A stretch of 64,000 nt of DNA from Tardiphaga robiniae (GCF_013359755.1 NZ_JABMCJ010000094.1:734764-798763); one strand, 5' to 3'. Positions 46,850 through 56,725 are shown, numbered from the stretch's first letter. Notes: generated by a model not told the origin, from the letters alone. Made by a program: numbers and translations.

Positions 46850-47575
46850 ATGAGAGCCCATCAAATTATGACCCGCAAGCTCGTCACCGTGTCGCCGGAC
46901 GCGTCGATCAGCGAAGCTGCGCGGCTGATGATCGATTATCACGTCAGCGGATTGCCTGTGGTGGATGCGGCCGGCAAGCTGGTCGGCATTGTGACCGAGC
47001 GGGACTTCCTGCGTCGGCACGAGGTCGGCACGCAGCGCAGGCGTCCGCGCTGGCTCGAATTCGTGCGTGGCCCCAGCCTGCAGGCCATCGATTATGTCCG
47101 CGAAGCCGGCCGCAAGGTGCACGAGATCATGACCCGCGAGGTCCGCACGGTGTCCGAGGAGACTGGTCTGGCCGATATCGTCGACGTGATGGAGAAGTAT
47201 CACATCAAGCGCGTGCCGGTGGTGCAGGGCGACAGGCTCGTGGGTATCGTCAGCCGGCAGAATTTCGTCGAAGCCATCGCCGATGTCATGCACGATGTCT
47301 CCGATGTCGGGTCGAGTGATGCGTTGATCCGCCGCCGCATCGTCGCTGTGCTCAGGCATAACGAATGGACACCATTCGGCCTCGACGTCCGGGTGAAGGA
47401 TGGCGTCGTGGACATCGACGGCTTCATCACGGACGAGAATGTCCGTCGGGCGATTGTCGTGGCTGCTGAAAATGTGACTGGCGTAACCCGCGTCAACGAG
47501 CATCTGTGCTGGGTCGATCCGATGTCGGGTGTGTATTTTCCGCCGGATGCCGATCTGCCGCAAAAGTCGGTTTGA
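46850..47575 (+). CDS. CBS-pair and BON domain protein
   Basis: A 241-residue cytoplasmic protein with two CBS motifs (IMTRKLVTVSPDASISEAA at 6-24 and IMTREVRTVSEETGLADI near 96-113) forming one Bateman module, followed by a BON domain (VRVKDGVVDIDGFITDENVRRAIVVAAENVTGV, about 178-215). The Bateman module likely binds an adenine nucleotide and the BON domain may bind lipid or protein. GGGAG precedes the ATG. The combination is common in rhizobia and of unknown function, perhaps stress or energy sensing. Confidence 0.88.
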   Translation: MRAHQIMTRKLVTVSPDASISEAARLMIDYHVSGLPVVDAAGKLVGIVTERDFLRRHEVGTQRRRPRWLEFVRGPSLQAIDYVREAGRKVHEIMTREVRTVSEETGLADIVDVMEKYHIKRVPVVQGDRLVGIVSRQNFVEAIADVMHDVSDVGSSDALIRRRIVAVLRHNEWTPFGLDVRVKDGVVDIDGFITDENVRRAIVVAAENVTGVTRVNEHLCWVDPMSGVYFPPDADLPQKSV

Positions 47576-47631
47576 TCCGGCGCGGGACGCAAGACTTCAA
47601 CAAGGCTGCAGTTCGCCTGCAGCGGGCCAGA

Positions 47632-48690
47632 CTATCCGACGCCGCCGCGCTGGAAGCCGTTCCACATCGCGGTGGCCGCGCCGGAGGTCAGCACCGGCAG
47701 ATAGCGGGTGTCCTGATAGTTGCCGTTCAGCGAGACCCGCGGCAGCGCTGTGAGCTGCGAGGAGTTGTCCGAGGCGATCACGCCGGGGCGCGTCGTCACG
47801 GCTGTCTCGAAGCCGGCGCTTTTCGCCAATGCGAATTCCCGTGTGCCCGCGGCGCAGCGGTCGCCATAGGGATAGGCAAGATGCACGGCCGGGCGCTGCA
47901 GAACGTTTTCGATATCGGTGCGGCTGGCTGACAGCTCATGCACGACCATCGCTTCGGTCTGTTTGGCGAGATTGCAGTGGCTTACGGTATGCGCGCCGAT
48001 TGTCACCAGCGGATCGGCGGCGAAAGGTTTGAGTTCGTCCCACGACATGCACAGCTCGCGGCTGACCGCGTCTTCGTCGATGCCATGCGCGGCGCAGAGT
48101 GCGCTGACCTCGCGGCGGATATCCGCTTCTTCCGGCAATCCGCGCAGCCAGCCATGCAGGCGGTCGAACGCCATGTCCTTGCCGGCGAGAGTCGATGTGT
48201 CCAGGCGCACCATCTGTCCGTCGATCGGGGCCTCGATCACATCGGCCCTGGCAACGACGCGCTCCAGCGCCACCCACCACAGCCGGCCTGTGCCGGAGGC
48301 GAAGTCGCTGGTGACATAGACTGTGAAGGGAGCGTCGAAATCCCGCATCGCGGGCAATGCATGGTCGCGGTTGTCGCGATAGCCGTCGTCGCAGGTGAAA
48401 CAGGCGAAGCGGCGCGAGAAATCCCGTTCCGTCAGCCGCCGCTGCACTTCATCGGGCGTCACGATATCGACGCCGGTTGCGCGCAGATAAGCGAGGGTGG
48501 CGCGCAGGAAATCCGGCGTGATCTCGAGGTGACGGTTGGGCTGGAACGGACCGGCATGCGCAGGGCGCACATGGTGCAGCATGAAAATGGTGCCCACGCC
48601 GCCGAAGATCGGTCGCAACACGCGGTGGGCGCCGCTGAAATACAGCGCATCCAGGCCGGCACGAATAATCGTGTTGCGAATCTGCTTCAT
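47632..48690 (-). CDS. Polysaccharide deacetylase family protein
   Basis: A 352-residue NodB-homology (carbohydrate esterase 4) protein. The metal-binding Asp pair sits in FTCDDGYRDNRDHALP near residue 108 and the His pair in GAHTVSHCNL near 230, with RPAVHLAYPYGDRCAAG (motif 3) near 280. There is no signal peptide, so it could act at the membrane on a lipid-linked sugar. ATG 48690 is chosen; a TTG at 48705 is in frame but not obviously better. Like other rhizobial CE4 proteins it may trim a surface polysaccharide. Confidence 0.82.
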   Translation of the reverse strand: MKQIRNTIIRAGLDALYFSGAHRVLRPIFGGVGTIFMLHHVRPAHAGPFQPNRHLEITPDFLRATLAYLRATGVDIVTPDEVQRRLTERDFSRRFACFTCDDGYRDNRDHALPAMRDFDAPFTVYVTSDFASGTGRLWWVALERVVARADVIEAPIDGQMVRLDTSTLAGKDMAFDRLHGWLRGLPEEADIRREVSALCAAHGIDEDAVSRELCMSWDELKPFAADPLVTIGAHTVSHCNLAKQTEAMVVHELSASRTDIENVLQRPAVHLAYPYGDRCAAGTREFALAKSAGFETAVTTRPGVIASDNSSQLTALPRVSLNGNYQDTRYLPVLTSGAATAMWNGFQRGGVG

Positions 48691-48852
48691 CGTATGACCG
48701 AGCAATTGATGCTACCCACGGAAATGATCAGAAACGATTGAATAAAGCGTTATTCGAATACCCGCGGCGACGCCAGAGGTTTGCCTTGATTTCAATTTGA
48801 CAGTCCCGCAAGGGTTTGTTTTCTCTCTGTTTCCAGACCCGCAGGACGTCGA

Positions 48853-50256
48853 ATGCACGGATTTTACAGGTGGAGTGCCAAATGGTGGCCCGGGCTCATC
48901 CCGCTTGCCATCCTTTGGGCGGTTGCTGCCTGGGTTAGCACGATTCCGCTTGAAACGGATTTAACGGCGCACAGCACTGCGGCGCTGAAAAACACGATCC
49001 TCGACAAGAGCCAGATCACGGTTGCCGGGCGTGACGTCTCGTTTTCTGCCGAAGCATTTTCCGAAGATGGTCGCCGCAGCGCGGTCTCGTCGGTCGAGGC
49101 CACGCCGGGCGTTCGCCTGGTCAATGACGAAACCCGTCTCGTCGCGGAAGCCAAGCCGTTCGTCTGGGTCGCGGAGCGCGACAATGTCCGCGTCACGCTG
49201 TGGGGGACCGCGCCATTGCCGGCCAGCAAGGCGCGAATTGTGGAAGCGGCCCGCGCCGCACTCAGCGGAACCGAGGTCTCCGACCGTATGGGTCTGAAGC
49301 GCGGCGCGCCGCCGCGGTTCGATGCCGCAGCTGTGCTGTTGCTCGATCAGGTCGCCAAGCTGAAAGAGGGCAAGGCGGTGATTTCGGATACTAATATCAG
49401 CCTCTCCGGCATGGCGCGCGATCTCGGTGGCCGCGAAGCCATTGCGGCCGCGCTGAAGAATCTGCCGGAAGGCTTCACAGTCGCGGCCAATGACGTCAAG
49501 GCGCCGCCCTATGTGTTCCAGGCCAACAAGGACCCGGTGACGAATACGCTGACGCTGAGCGGCTATGTCCCGGACAACACCATCCATGCCGCGCTGGCGT
49601 CGGCTGCCGGACGCAAGTTCGGCAATGAGAAGATCGTCGATAACCTGAAGGCCAGCATCGGCGCGCCCGGAGGTTTTGCCGCAGCGGTGACGACGGCGCT
49701 GGGTGCGCTGTCGCGGCTGTCGACGGGGACCCTGGTGGTGTCCGACCGCGAGGTGAAGCTGTCAGGTGACGCGCTCTACGAAGTGGCCGCGGACCAGATC
49801 CGCGCAAGTCTGGCGCGCGAGCTCCCGCAGGGTTGGCAGGCCAAGGCCGAAGTCTCGGTGAAGCCCGCCGCGGCGCCGGTCGATGCCAGCGTGTGCCAGC
49901 AGCTCTTTGCGCAGAACCTGACCAAGGGCCGCATCCGGTTCGAGCCCTCCAGCGCCAGCATCAATGTGGATTCCGCGGGCTTGCTCGATCGCCTCGTGGA
50001 AATCGCCATGCGCTGTCCCAATGTCCGGGTCGAGATCGCCGGTCACACTGACGGCGATGGCGACGCGGCGTTCAATCAGTCGCTGTCGGAAAAGCGTGCG
50101 CTCGCCGTCGAAGAATATCTCGTGAAGGCCGGCCTGCCGGCGGACCGTTTCTCCACCATCGGCTACGGCAGCACCCAACCCATCGCCACCAACGATACCG
50201 ACGAAGGCAAGCTGCAGAATCGCCGGATCGAATTCGTCGTGAGGCAAGCGCCATGA
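48853..50256 (+). CDS. OmpA-family protein with BON-like repeats
   Basis: A 467-residue envelope protein. One N-terminal membrane helix (LIPLAILWAVAAWVSTIPL) anchors a periplasmic part with three BON-like units of about 90-100 residues (recurring TVAGRDVSFSAEAFSEDG, NTLTLSGYVPDN, LVVSDREVKLSGDALYE). The C-terminal OmpA domain (about 345-465) has GRIRFEPSSASINVDS, VEIAGHTDGDGDAAFNQSLS and NRRIEFVV and should hold peptidoglycan. It resembles the mycobacterial ArfA/OmpATb plan. It overlaps the next small gene by ATGA. Confidence 0.82.
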   Translation: MHGFYRWSAKWWPGLIPLAILWAVAAWVSTIPLETDLTAHSTAALKNTILDKSQITVAGRDVSFSAEAFSEDGRRSAVSSVEATPGVRLVNDETRLVAEAKPFVWVAERDNVRVTLWGTAPLPASKARIVEAARAALSGTEVSDRMGLKRGAPPRFDAAAVLLLDQVAKLKEGKAVISDTNISLSGMARDLGGREAIAAALKNLPEGFTVAANDVKAPPYVFQANKDPVTNTLTLSGYVPDNTIHAALASAAGRKFGNEKIVDNLKASIGAPGGFAAAVTTALGALSRLSTGTLVVSDREVKLSGDALYEVAADQIRASLARELPQGWQAKAEVSVKPAAAPVDASVCQQLFAQNLTKGRIRFEPSSASINVDSAGLLDRLVEIAMRCPNVRVEIAGHTDGDGDAAFNQSLSEKRALAVEEYLVKAGLPADRFSTIGYGSTQPIATNDTDEGKLQNRRIEFVVRQAP

Positions 50257-50552
50257 CCTATCTCGCGATGTTTCACTGGGGCTGGCTGCTCGGGGCGTTC
50301 CTGATCGGCTTCTGCATGGGCTGGATCGCCGTGGTCTATCGCGGGCGTTCGGTGTCGCGGGTCTGGATCCAGCGCCTGTCGGTGCTCGCCGCGGTCATCG
50401 TCGGCATCGCGATTGCCAAGGTCGTGCCCGGCCGCTTCGGCTACTGGCTCGATCTCGGCCTCGCATTGTTCGGCTTCTATCTCGTCGGCTGCGCCATTGG
50501 GTCGTGGCTGCGCGACATCGTGGTGGTCAGGCAGCAGGCCCGCGTGACCTGA
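50253..50552 (+). CDS. Small membrane protein partner of the BON/OmpA protein
   Basis: A 99-residue protein with three probable membrane helices (WGWLLGAFLIGFCMGWIAVV, VLAAVIVGIAIAKV, LDLGLALFGFYLVGCAIGSW). Overlap with the preceding OmpA-type gene (ATGA) means coupled translation and suggests a shared membrane complex. I do not recognise a named family. Confidence 0.7.
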   Translation: MTYLAMFHWGWLLGAFLIGFCMGWIAVVYRGRSVSRVWIQRLSVLAAVIVGIAIAKVVPGRFGYWLDLGLALFGFYLVGCAIGSWLRDIVVVRQQARVT

Positions 50553-50881
50553 GGTCTGCGGCGCATGTTGCTGCCGTCTTTTTTATCAACGTCTCGCCGC
50601 CAAATCGGCGGCATGAGGTCACGAAAGCCTCATTGTCACGTGAGACGCGTCACGACGTCGGCATTTTGCCGCAGCGAATGCGCCCGAGAGGCTGGTGGTT
50701 TGTTAGGACTGACCTAATATACTGATGTGGCTTGTTTTTATTCACAGTCGGCGAATTCCACTTTGCCGCAAAACGCGCTACGACGGTTGTGCCGGAGACA
50801 ACTGATGTGGCGGTTCCGCCGAGGCTAGTCTGACTTCCTGGTCCAGATCTCTCTGGTCAGGGGATCGCATTCGAGGTTGAG
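50553..50881. other. Intergenic region with a TTAGG dyad
   Basis: About 330 bases without a gene. It contains a small hairpin CCGCCAAATCGGCGG (50599-50613), a perfect dyad TTAGG-ACTGA-CCTAA (50703-50717) directly in front of a TATACT (50718-50723) that could be a -10 element, and a T-run at 50578-50584 that could end the upstream transcript. Confidence 0.5.
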
Positions 50882-51928
50882 ATGCTGGAAGCAATACGCA
50901 GGGCGATCTCGTTTCTGCGCGAGAAGCAAATCCTGCACAAGCTCGGTGTCTTGATCAGCGTCGCGGTGATCGGCATCGCCTGCTACATGCTGTATCACAA
51001 GCTGCGCAACATCGACGCTGCTGCCGTTTTCCGGGCGATGACCGAGACCGAGCCGCGGCTGATCATGTTGTCGGCGCTGTCGGTCGCCGCCGGCTATTTC
51101 ACGCTGACATTCTATGACTGGTTCGCCGTGCGCACGATCGGTCGCCGCGACGTGCCGTACCGGATCAACGCGCTGGCGGCCTTCACCAGCTATTCCATCG
51201 GCCACAATGTCGGCGCCAGCGTCTTCACCGGCGGCGCGGTGCGCTATCGCATCTATTCGGCCTGGGACCTCAGCGCGGTCGATGTCGCCAAGATCGTCTT
51301 TCTCGCCGGCCTGACCTTCTGGCTCGGCAATCTCGCGGTGCTCGGCATGGGCATCGCCTATCACCCGGAGGCGGCCAGCGCGATCAACCAGGTGCCGCCA
51401 TGGATGAACCGCATCCTGGCCTATATCATCCTCGCCGGCCTCGTCGGCTATGTGGTCTGGGTCTGGATGAAGCCGCGCAGCGTCGGCCGCGGCCCATGGT
51501 CGGTGGTACTGCCGGGTGGCCCGCTCACCTTGCTGCAGATTACCATCGGCATCATCGATCTCGGTTTCTGCGCGCTGGCGATGTACATGCTGGTGCCCGC
51601 CGAGCCTGACGTCGGTTTCGTCGTGGTGGCGGTGGTGTTCGTCTCGGCCACCTTGTTGGGTTTCGCCAGCCATTCGCCCGGCGGTCTTGGCGTGTTCGAC
51701 GCCGCCATGCTGGTTGGCCTCGAAATGATGGATCAGGAAAAGCTGCTGGCTGGCATGCTGCTGTTCAGGGTGCTTTATTACCTCGCGCCGTTCTTTATAT
51801 CAGTCATGTTACTGACGCTTCGCGAGCTTATTATCGGTTCGCGATCGAAAAAGCTGCAGGCGGTCGCGGCGGACGCCAAGCCCGGCGTCGGCCACCCGCT
51901 CAAGGAACATGGTCGCTCCGGCGCCTGA
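50882..51928 (+). CDS. UPF0104/LPG-synthase TM-type membrane protein
   Basis: A 348-residue inner-membrane protein with about eight helices, matching the lysylphosphatidylglycerol synthase transmembrane (flippase-like) family: VAAGYFTLTFYDWFAVRTIG, TSYSIGHNVGASVFTGGAVRYRIY near residue 105 and SHSPGGLGVFDAAMLVGLE near 265 are its most conserved blocks. In MprF the homologous module moves lysyl-phosphatidylglycerol across the membrane; here the soluble synthase part is absent, so it may flip another lipid. The next gene, phoR, is 39 bp downstream. Confidence 0.85.
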   Translation: MLEAIRRAISFLREKQILHKLGVLISVAVIGIACYMLYHKLRNIDAAAVFRAMTETEPRLIMLSALSVAAGYFTLTFYDWFAVRTIGRRDVPYRINALAAFTSYSIGHNVGASVFTGGAVRYRIYSAWDLSAVDVAKIVFLAGLTFWLGNLAVLGMGIAYHPEAASAINQVPPWMNRILAYIILAGLVGYVVWVWMKPRSVGRGPWSVVLPGGPLTLLQITIGIIDLGFCALAMYMLVPAEPDVGFVVVAVVFVSATLLGFASHSPGGLGVFDAAMLVGLEMMDQEKLLAGMLLFRVLYYLAPFFISVMLLTLRELIIGSRSKKLQAVAADAKPGVGHPLKEHGRSGA

Positions 51929-51967
51929 TATACGTTCGCATTCGCAGCAGGAAGAGATCCGGTTCAG

Positions 51968-53284
51968 ATGGCCATTGAAGCTTCTCCATCGACCATGTTT
52001 TCGCCGTGGCCAGATCGGCTGCGGCATTCCGCGATCATCCTGCTGGCCGCCGGCCTGGCCTTGGCCGCATTGGTGTTTTTCGGCGAGCTGTCACCGCTGC
52101 GCGCGGGCATCGTGTTCGTCTGCATCGCCGGCGCGGCGCTGGTGCCGTGGCGGCTGCATGACGTGGTGACGGCGCGCGACGAGGCGCTGGCCGCCAATCC
52201 TGTCGAGGCGCCCGCGGTGCGCGCCATCATTGCCGGCATTCCCGATCCCGCCGTGCTGCTCGACCGTGCCGGCCGCGTCATCCATCTCAATGCCGCAGCG
52301 GCGCAGCTTGCGCCGGCACTCCGCAAGAACGAACTGGCGCAATTCGCGCTGCGTTCGCCGGAAATCATCACCGCCTTGCGCGAGTCCATCGCCACCACCG
52401 AGCCGCGCCGCGCGACCTATCTCGATCATGTCCCGGTCGATCGTTGGATGGAACTGATGATCACGCCGGTGCCGGTTCCGACCGCCTTTGGCGGCACCGA
52501 CACCTGCATGCTGATGACGTTCCACGACCAGACGCCGCTGCGCCGTGTCGAGGAAATGCGTGCCGACTTCGTCGCCAATGCCAGCCACGAGCTGCGCACG
52601 CCGCTGGCGGCGCTGTCCGGCTTCATCGACACGTTGCAGGGGCCGGCCAAGGACGACGCCAAGGCGCGTGAGCGCTTTCTCGGCATCATGCATGCGCAGG
52701 CGACCCGCATGGCACGGCTGATCGACGATCTGCTGTCGCTGTCACGCGTCGAACTGTCGGCGCATGTGCGGCCGGATACGCTGGTGGATATTCTCCCCAT
52801 TATCCGTCAGGTCGGCGATGGGCTGGAGCCGCTCGCCAACGAGCGCAACGTCAGGATCGAAATGGCGCTGCCGGAGACGCCGGTGTCCATCGCTGGCGAT
52901 CGCGAGGAATTGCTGAGGCTGTTCGAGAACCTGATCGAGAACGCGCTGAAATACGGCGCATCCGGCGGCAAGGTGGACGTATCGTTGACCACGGAGTCGA
53001 CCTCGGAGGGGGTGCCGGAAATCCGCGTCGCCGTGCGGGACTATGGCCCGGGCATCGCCCCCGAGCATCTGCCGCGTCTGACCGAACGTTTCTATCGGGT
53101 CGATGTTGGCGACAGCCGCGCACAAGGCGGTACGGGCCTCGGCCTCTCGCTGGTGAAGCACATCCTGAACCGGCACCGCGGCCGGCTGCTGATCGAAAGC
53201 GTGCCGAAGAACGGCGCGACTTTTACCGCTGCCTTTCCGCAAGTGAAGACGCCGCCGGCGCCTCCCGCCTCCGCGGCGTCCTGA
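51968..53284 (+). CDS. phoR: Phosphate regulon sensor histidine kinase
   Basis: A 438-residue sensor kinase. Two N-terminal helices (IILLAAGLALAALVFFGEL and LRAGIVFVCIAGAALVPW) are followed by a PAS-like domain (about 75-195), a dimerisation domain with the phosphorylated His in VANASHELRTPLAAL (about 206) and an ATPase domain with N box LFENLIENALKYG, G1 VRDYGPGI and G2 GGTGLGLSLV. With a short periplasmic loop it fits PhoR, which senses phosphate indirectly through PstSCAB-PhoU. Its partner phoB lies beyond phoU, so sensor and regulator flank the transporter. Confidence 0.9.
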   Translation: MAIEASPSTMFSPWPDRLRHSAIILLAAGLALAALVFFGELSPLRAGIVFVCIAGAALVPWRLHDVVTARDEALAANPVEAPAVRAIIAGIPDPAVLLDRAGRVIHLNAAAAQLAPALRKNELAQFALRSPEIITALRESIATTEPRRATYLDHVPVDRWMELMITPVPVPTAFGGTDTCMLMTFHDQTPLRRVEEMRADFVANASHELRTPLAALSGFIDTLQGPAKDDAKARERFLGIMHAQATRMARLIDDLLSLSRVELSAHVRPDTLVDILPIIRQVGDGLEPLANERNVRIEMALPETPVSIAGDREELLRLFENLIENALKYGASGGKVDVSLTTESTSEGVPEIRVAVRDYGPGIAPEHLPRLTERFYRVDVGDSRAQGGTGLGLSLVKHILNRHRGRLLIESVPKNGATFTAAFPQVKTPPAPPASAAS

Positions 53285-53724
53285 CGCCTTAAACTCCCTT
53301 CGTTCTCCTGCGCCCATAGCGACCGCCCTCGGGCGGTCGGGCATCGCTGGCTTCGCTCAGGCAGTCAAAAAAAGCCCTGGCGGGTGGTGCGGCATTGCGT
53401 CCGATCCGCCCTCAATATCGTGCCCGCCGCTGTCATACGCGCGCATGCGCGCGAGGCCGGATTCCGCGTGCTGAAACATATTGTTAACCGCTGTGACGGC
53501 GGATTTTGACGGCTTGGCATGACCCTTATGGCAGGGCATTTTCGATGTCATTTGCACGGTAAAATTATCCGTGGAGGCAGAAAAACAAAGCATTTACAGA
53601 GGCTTGGTGTCGTCATCCAAGTGTCACGGAACTATCATAAAAGCACAATCGACCACCCCTAAACGGGCGGCGTGAGCACAACTGGCGCATCCGGCGCGGT
53701 CGCTCACGAGATTGGAGACATCCC
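53285..53724. other. phoR-pstS intergenic region
   Basis: This 440-bp gap holds a perfect 8-bp-stem hairpin (GACCGCCCTCGGGCGGTC, 53321-53338) after phoR, an unexplained T/A-containing stretch, and the pstS promoter. Short ORFs here are not supported. Confidence 0.5.
53609..53637 (+). promoter_or_regulatory. Pho box (three 11-bp-spaced units) before pstS
   Basis: TCGTCAT, GTGTCAC and CTATCAT (starting at 53609, 53620 and 53631) are seven-base units separated by four-base spacers, exactly the PhoB half-site periodicity. CACAAT at 53644-53649, seven bases downstream of the last unit, could be the -10. PhoB should activate pstS and the downstream genes from here under phosphate limitation. Confidence 0.85.
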
Positions 53725-54735
53725 ATGAAATTCCTCAAAGCGATCGTCGCTGCCGGCCTCGTTGCCGCCTCGACCTCGGCATTTGCCGCCGACATCACGG
53801 GTGCCGGCGCAACCTTCCCGTTCCCGGTCTATTCGAAGTGGGCCGACGCCTACAAGAAAGAGACTGGCAATGGTTTGAACTACCAGTCGATTGGTTCGGG
53901 CGCCGGCATCAAGCAGATCCAGGCAAAGACCGTGACCTTCGGCGCCACCGACGCGCCGCTCAAGGCTGAGCAGCTCGAAAAGGACGGCCTGGTTCAGTGG
54001 CCGATGGTGATGGGCGCGATCGTTCCCGTCGTGAATCTCGAAGGCATCGCCTCGGGCGAGCTGGTTCTCTCCGGCGAAGTGCTCGGCGACATCTATCTCG
54101 GCAAGGTCACCAAGTGGGACGACGCTGCCATCGCCAAGCTGAACCCGAAGCTGAAGCTGCCCTCGGCCGCGATCACCGTCGTTCGCCGTTCGGACGGTTC
54201 GGGCACCACCTTCAACTTCACCGACTATCTGTCCAAGGCCTCGGCTGACTGGAAGACCAAGGTCGGCACCGGCACGGCTGTCGAGTGGCCGGTTGGCGTC
54301 GGCGCCAAGGGCAATGAAGGCGTTGCCGGCAATGTCGGTCAGACCAAGAACGCCATCGGTTACGTTGAATATGCTTACGCCAAGCAGAACAAGCTGACCT
54401 ATGCCGGTCTGATCAACAAGGCTGGCAAGACCGTGCAGCCGACCATCGCTGCCTTCCAGGCCGCTGCGTCGAATGCCGATTGGGCCAAGGCTCCCGGCTA
54501 TTACGTGATCCTCACCGACCAGCCGGGCGACGCGTCCTGGCCGATCACTGCCGCGACCTTCATCCTGATGCATAAGACTCCGGTCGATAAGGCTGCATCG
54601 GCTGAAGCCGTGAAGTTCTTCAAGTGGTCGTTCGAAAAGGGCGGCAAGATGGCTGAAGAGCTCGACTACATTCCGATGCCGGAACCCGTCGTCAAGCTGA
54701 TCGAAAAGACCTGGTCGGCTGACATCAAGAGCTGA
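53725..54735 (+). CDS. pstS: Phosphate ABC transporter substrate-binding protein
   Basis: A 336-residue periplasmic phosphate-binding protein with signal peptide ([21 protein letters not shown]; cleavage before ADITG). The mature N terminus [16 protein letters not shown] and the phosphate-contact loops [16 protein letters not shown] and [18 protein letters not shown] are diagnostic. GGAGACATCCC precedes the ATG. It delivers phosphate to PstCA and feeds the signal to PhoR through PhoU. Codon use is unusually uniform (many GTC, GGC, AAG), suggesting high expression. Confidence 0.97.
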   Translation: MKFLKAIVAAGLVAASTSAFAADITGAGATFPFPVYSKWADAYKKETGNGLNYQSIGSGAGIKQIQAKTVTFGATDAPLKAEQLEKDGLVQWPMVMGAIVPVVNLEGIASGELVLSGEVLGDIYLGKVTKWDDAAIAKLNPKLKLPSAAITVVRRSDGSGTTFNFTDYLSKASADWKTKVGTGTAVEWPVGVGAKGNEGVAGNVGQTKNAIGYVEYAYAKQNKLTYAGLINKAGKTVQPTIAAFQAAASNADWAKAPGYYVILTDQPGDASWPITAATFILMHKTPVDKAASAEAVKFFKWSFEKGGKMAEELDYIPMPEPVVKLIEKTWSADIKS

Positions 54736-54747
54736 TCGTGTGTGGGA

Positions 54748-54775
54748 GCGGAGGAGAGGGGCATCTCTCCTCCGC
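54748..54775 (+). terminator. Intercistronic hairpin between pstS and pstC
   Basis: GCGGAGGAGAG (54748-54758) and CTCTCCTCCGC (54765-54775) form a perfect 11-bp stem with a six-base loop, followed by TTCATTCTCTC. It can act as a partial terminator or as a 3' end protector that keeps pstS mRNA in excess over pstCAB. Confidence 0.65.
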
Positions 54776-54879
54776 TTCATTCTCTCAAGTCCGATTTGAG
54801 CTCTCTAAAGACATCACGCCCTGATCGACCCGCGCGGGGCGCAGCGTTTCAGGTATAGTAACAATCACAGGGGACTGGC

Positions 54880-55878
54880 GTGGCAGACATGGCCGTACAG
54901 AGCTCATCGATGGAAGCAGCCGGGCCTTATGACCGCGCAAAGGCTTTGAGCGCCTTCAAGTTCGGGGATCAGGCGTTCTACTGGATCACGCGCATTTGCG
55001 CGATGTCCGTCCTGCTTATCCTCGGTGGCATCATTCTCTCCCTGATTGCCGGCGCCTGGCCGGCGATGAAGGAATTCGGTTTTGCGTTCCTGTGGACGCA
55101 GCGCTGGGCGCCATCCGCTGATCCGCCGGTGCTCGGTGCCGTCGGTCCGATCTATGGCACGCTGATCACCTCGGTGATCGCGATGGCTATCGCCATCCCG
55201 GTCGGTCTCGGCATCGCGATCTTCCTCACCGAACTGTGCCCGAACTGGCTACGCCGCCCGATCGGCATGGCGGTTGAGCTTCTCGCTGGCATTCCCTCAA
55301 TCATCTACGGCATGTGGGGCTTCTTCGTGCTCGGCCCGTTCCTGGCCAATCACGTGCAGCCGTTCATGATCAATGCCTTCGAAGGCGTGCCGGTGCTCGG
55401 CGTGATTTTCGCCGGCCCGCCGTCCTATCTCTCGCTGTTCAACGCGTCGCTGATCCTCGCCATCATGGTGCTGCCCTTCATTACCTCGATCTCGGTCGAC
55501 GTGTTCAAGACGGTGCCGCCGGTGCTCAAGGAAGCCGCTTACGGCGTCGGTTGCACCACCTGGGAAGTCGTCCGCAACGTCGTCATCCCCTACACCCGCG
55601 TCGGTGTCATCGGCGGCGTCATGCTGGCACTTGGCCGAGCGCTCGGTGAAACGATGGCGGTGACCTTCATCATCGGCAACTCGTTCCGCATCACAGGCTC
55701 GATCTTTGGCCCGGGCACAACGATCTCGGCGGCGATCGCCAGCGAGTTCGCGGAGAGTGACGGTCTGCATCAATCGGGCCTGATCCTGCTCGGTCTCCTG
55801 CTGTTCGTACTGACATTCTTCGTGCTCTCGGCAGCGCGTTTGATGCTGCTGCGTCTGGAAAAGAAGGCGGGCAACTAA
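54880..55878 (+). CDS. pstC: Phosphate ABC transporter permease
   Basis: A 332-residue inner-membrane permease with about six helices. PstC hallmarks are [39 protein letters not shown] and the cytoplasmic ATPase-contact loop [20 protein letters not shown] followed by [23 protein letters not shown] 54880 has GGGGACTGGC upstream; ATG 54889 is an alternative. It pairs with PstA to form the channel. Next gene begins two bases downstream. Confidence 0.95.
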   Translation: MADMAVQSSSMEAAGPYDRAKALSAFKFGDQAFYWITRICAMSVLLILGGIILSLIAGAWPAMKEFGFAFLWTQRWAPSADPPVLGAVGPIYGTLITSVIAMAIAIPVGLGIAIFLTELCPNWLRRPIGMAVELLAGIPSIIYGMWGFFVLGPFLANHVQPFMINAFEGVPVLGVIFAGPPSYLSLFNASLILAIMVLPFITSISVDVFKTVPPVLKEAAYGVGCTTWEVVRNVVIPYTRVGVIGGVMLALGRALGETMAVTFIIGNSFRITGSIFGPGTTISAAIASEFAESDGLHQSGLILLGLLLFVLTFFVLSAARLMLLRLEKKAGN

Positions 55879-55879
55879 C

Positions 55880-56725
55880 ATGAACCCGATTTACGCATCC
55901 CGCCGTCGCCACGATACGATCATCCGTCTGCTTTGCGTCGGTGCCGCTCTCTTTGGCGTTACCTGGCTCGCGCTGATCCTGTTCACGCTGTTCTACAACG
56001 GTCTCGCGGGCATCAGCCTGCAGATATTCACCCAGAACACGCCGCCGCCCGGCTCCATGGAAGGCGGCCTGCTCAATGCCATCGTCGGTTCGGTCATGAT
56101 GACCGTCATCGGCGTCGGCATCGGCGCGCCGCTCGGCCTGTTTGCCGGCACCTATCTCGCGGAATACGGCAAGCACGACAAACTCACCTCGGTGATCCGC
56201 TTCATCAACGACGTGTTGTTGTCGGCCCCGTCCATCATCATCGGCCTGTTCGTTTATGGCGCGGTGGTGATTCCGATGGGCGGCTTCTCGGCTCTCGCCG
56301 GCTCGCTCGCGCTCGCCGTGATCGTGATCCCCGTCGTCGTCCGCACCACCGAGGACATGCTCGGCCTGGTGCCCAATCCGTTGCGTGAAGCGGCCTCGGC
56401 GCTTGGCCTGCCGCGCTCCCTGGTCATCAAGCGGATTGCCTATCGTGCAGCCCGTTCCGGTCTCATCACCGGCGTGCTGCTGGCGACCGCACGTGTCGCT
56501 GGCGAAACGGCGCCGCTGCTGTTCACCGCGCTGAGCAATCAGTTCTTCAGCCTCGATCTCACCAAGACGATGGCCAACCTGCCGGTGACCATCAACAACT
56601 TCGTGCAGAGCCCCTACGAGTACTGGAAGCAGCTCGCCTGGAGCGGTGCCCTGATCATCACCTTGACCGTACTTGCCCTTAACATTGGCGCGCGCATTCT
56701 CGGCGCCGAGAGGACAGCAAAATGA
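55880..56725 (+). CDS. pstA: Phosphate ABC transporter permease
   Basis: A 281-residue second permease subunit with about six helices. PstA features are [42 protein letters not shown] and the ATPase-contact loop [26 protein letters not shown], followed by [20 protein letters not shown]. Starts two bases after the pstC stop and overlaps pstB by ATGA, confirming one operon. Confidence 0.95.
   Translation: MNPIYASRRRHDTIIRLLCVGAALFGVTWLALILFTLFYNGLAGISLQIFTQNTPPPGSMEGGLLNAIVGSVMMTVIGVGIGAPLGLFAGTYLAEYGKHDKLTSVIRFINDVLLSAPSIIIGLFVYGAVVIPMGGFSALAGSLALAVIVIPVVVRTTEDMLGLVPNPLREAASALGLPRSLVIKRIAYRAARSGLITGVLLATARVAGETAPLLFTALSNQFFSLDLTKTMANLPVTINNFVQSPYEYWKQLAWSGALIITLTVLALNIGARILGAERTAK

Noticed and set aside
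53357..53593. 78-residue leftward ORF between phoR and pstS
   Set aside because: No ribosome site or family resemblance; its frame runs through the pstS upstream region.
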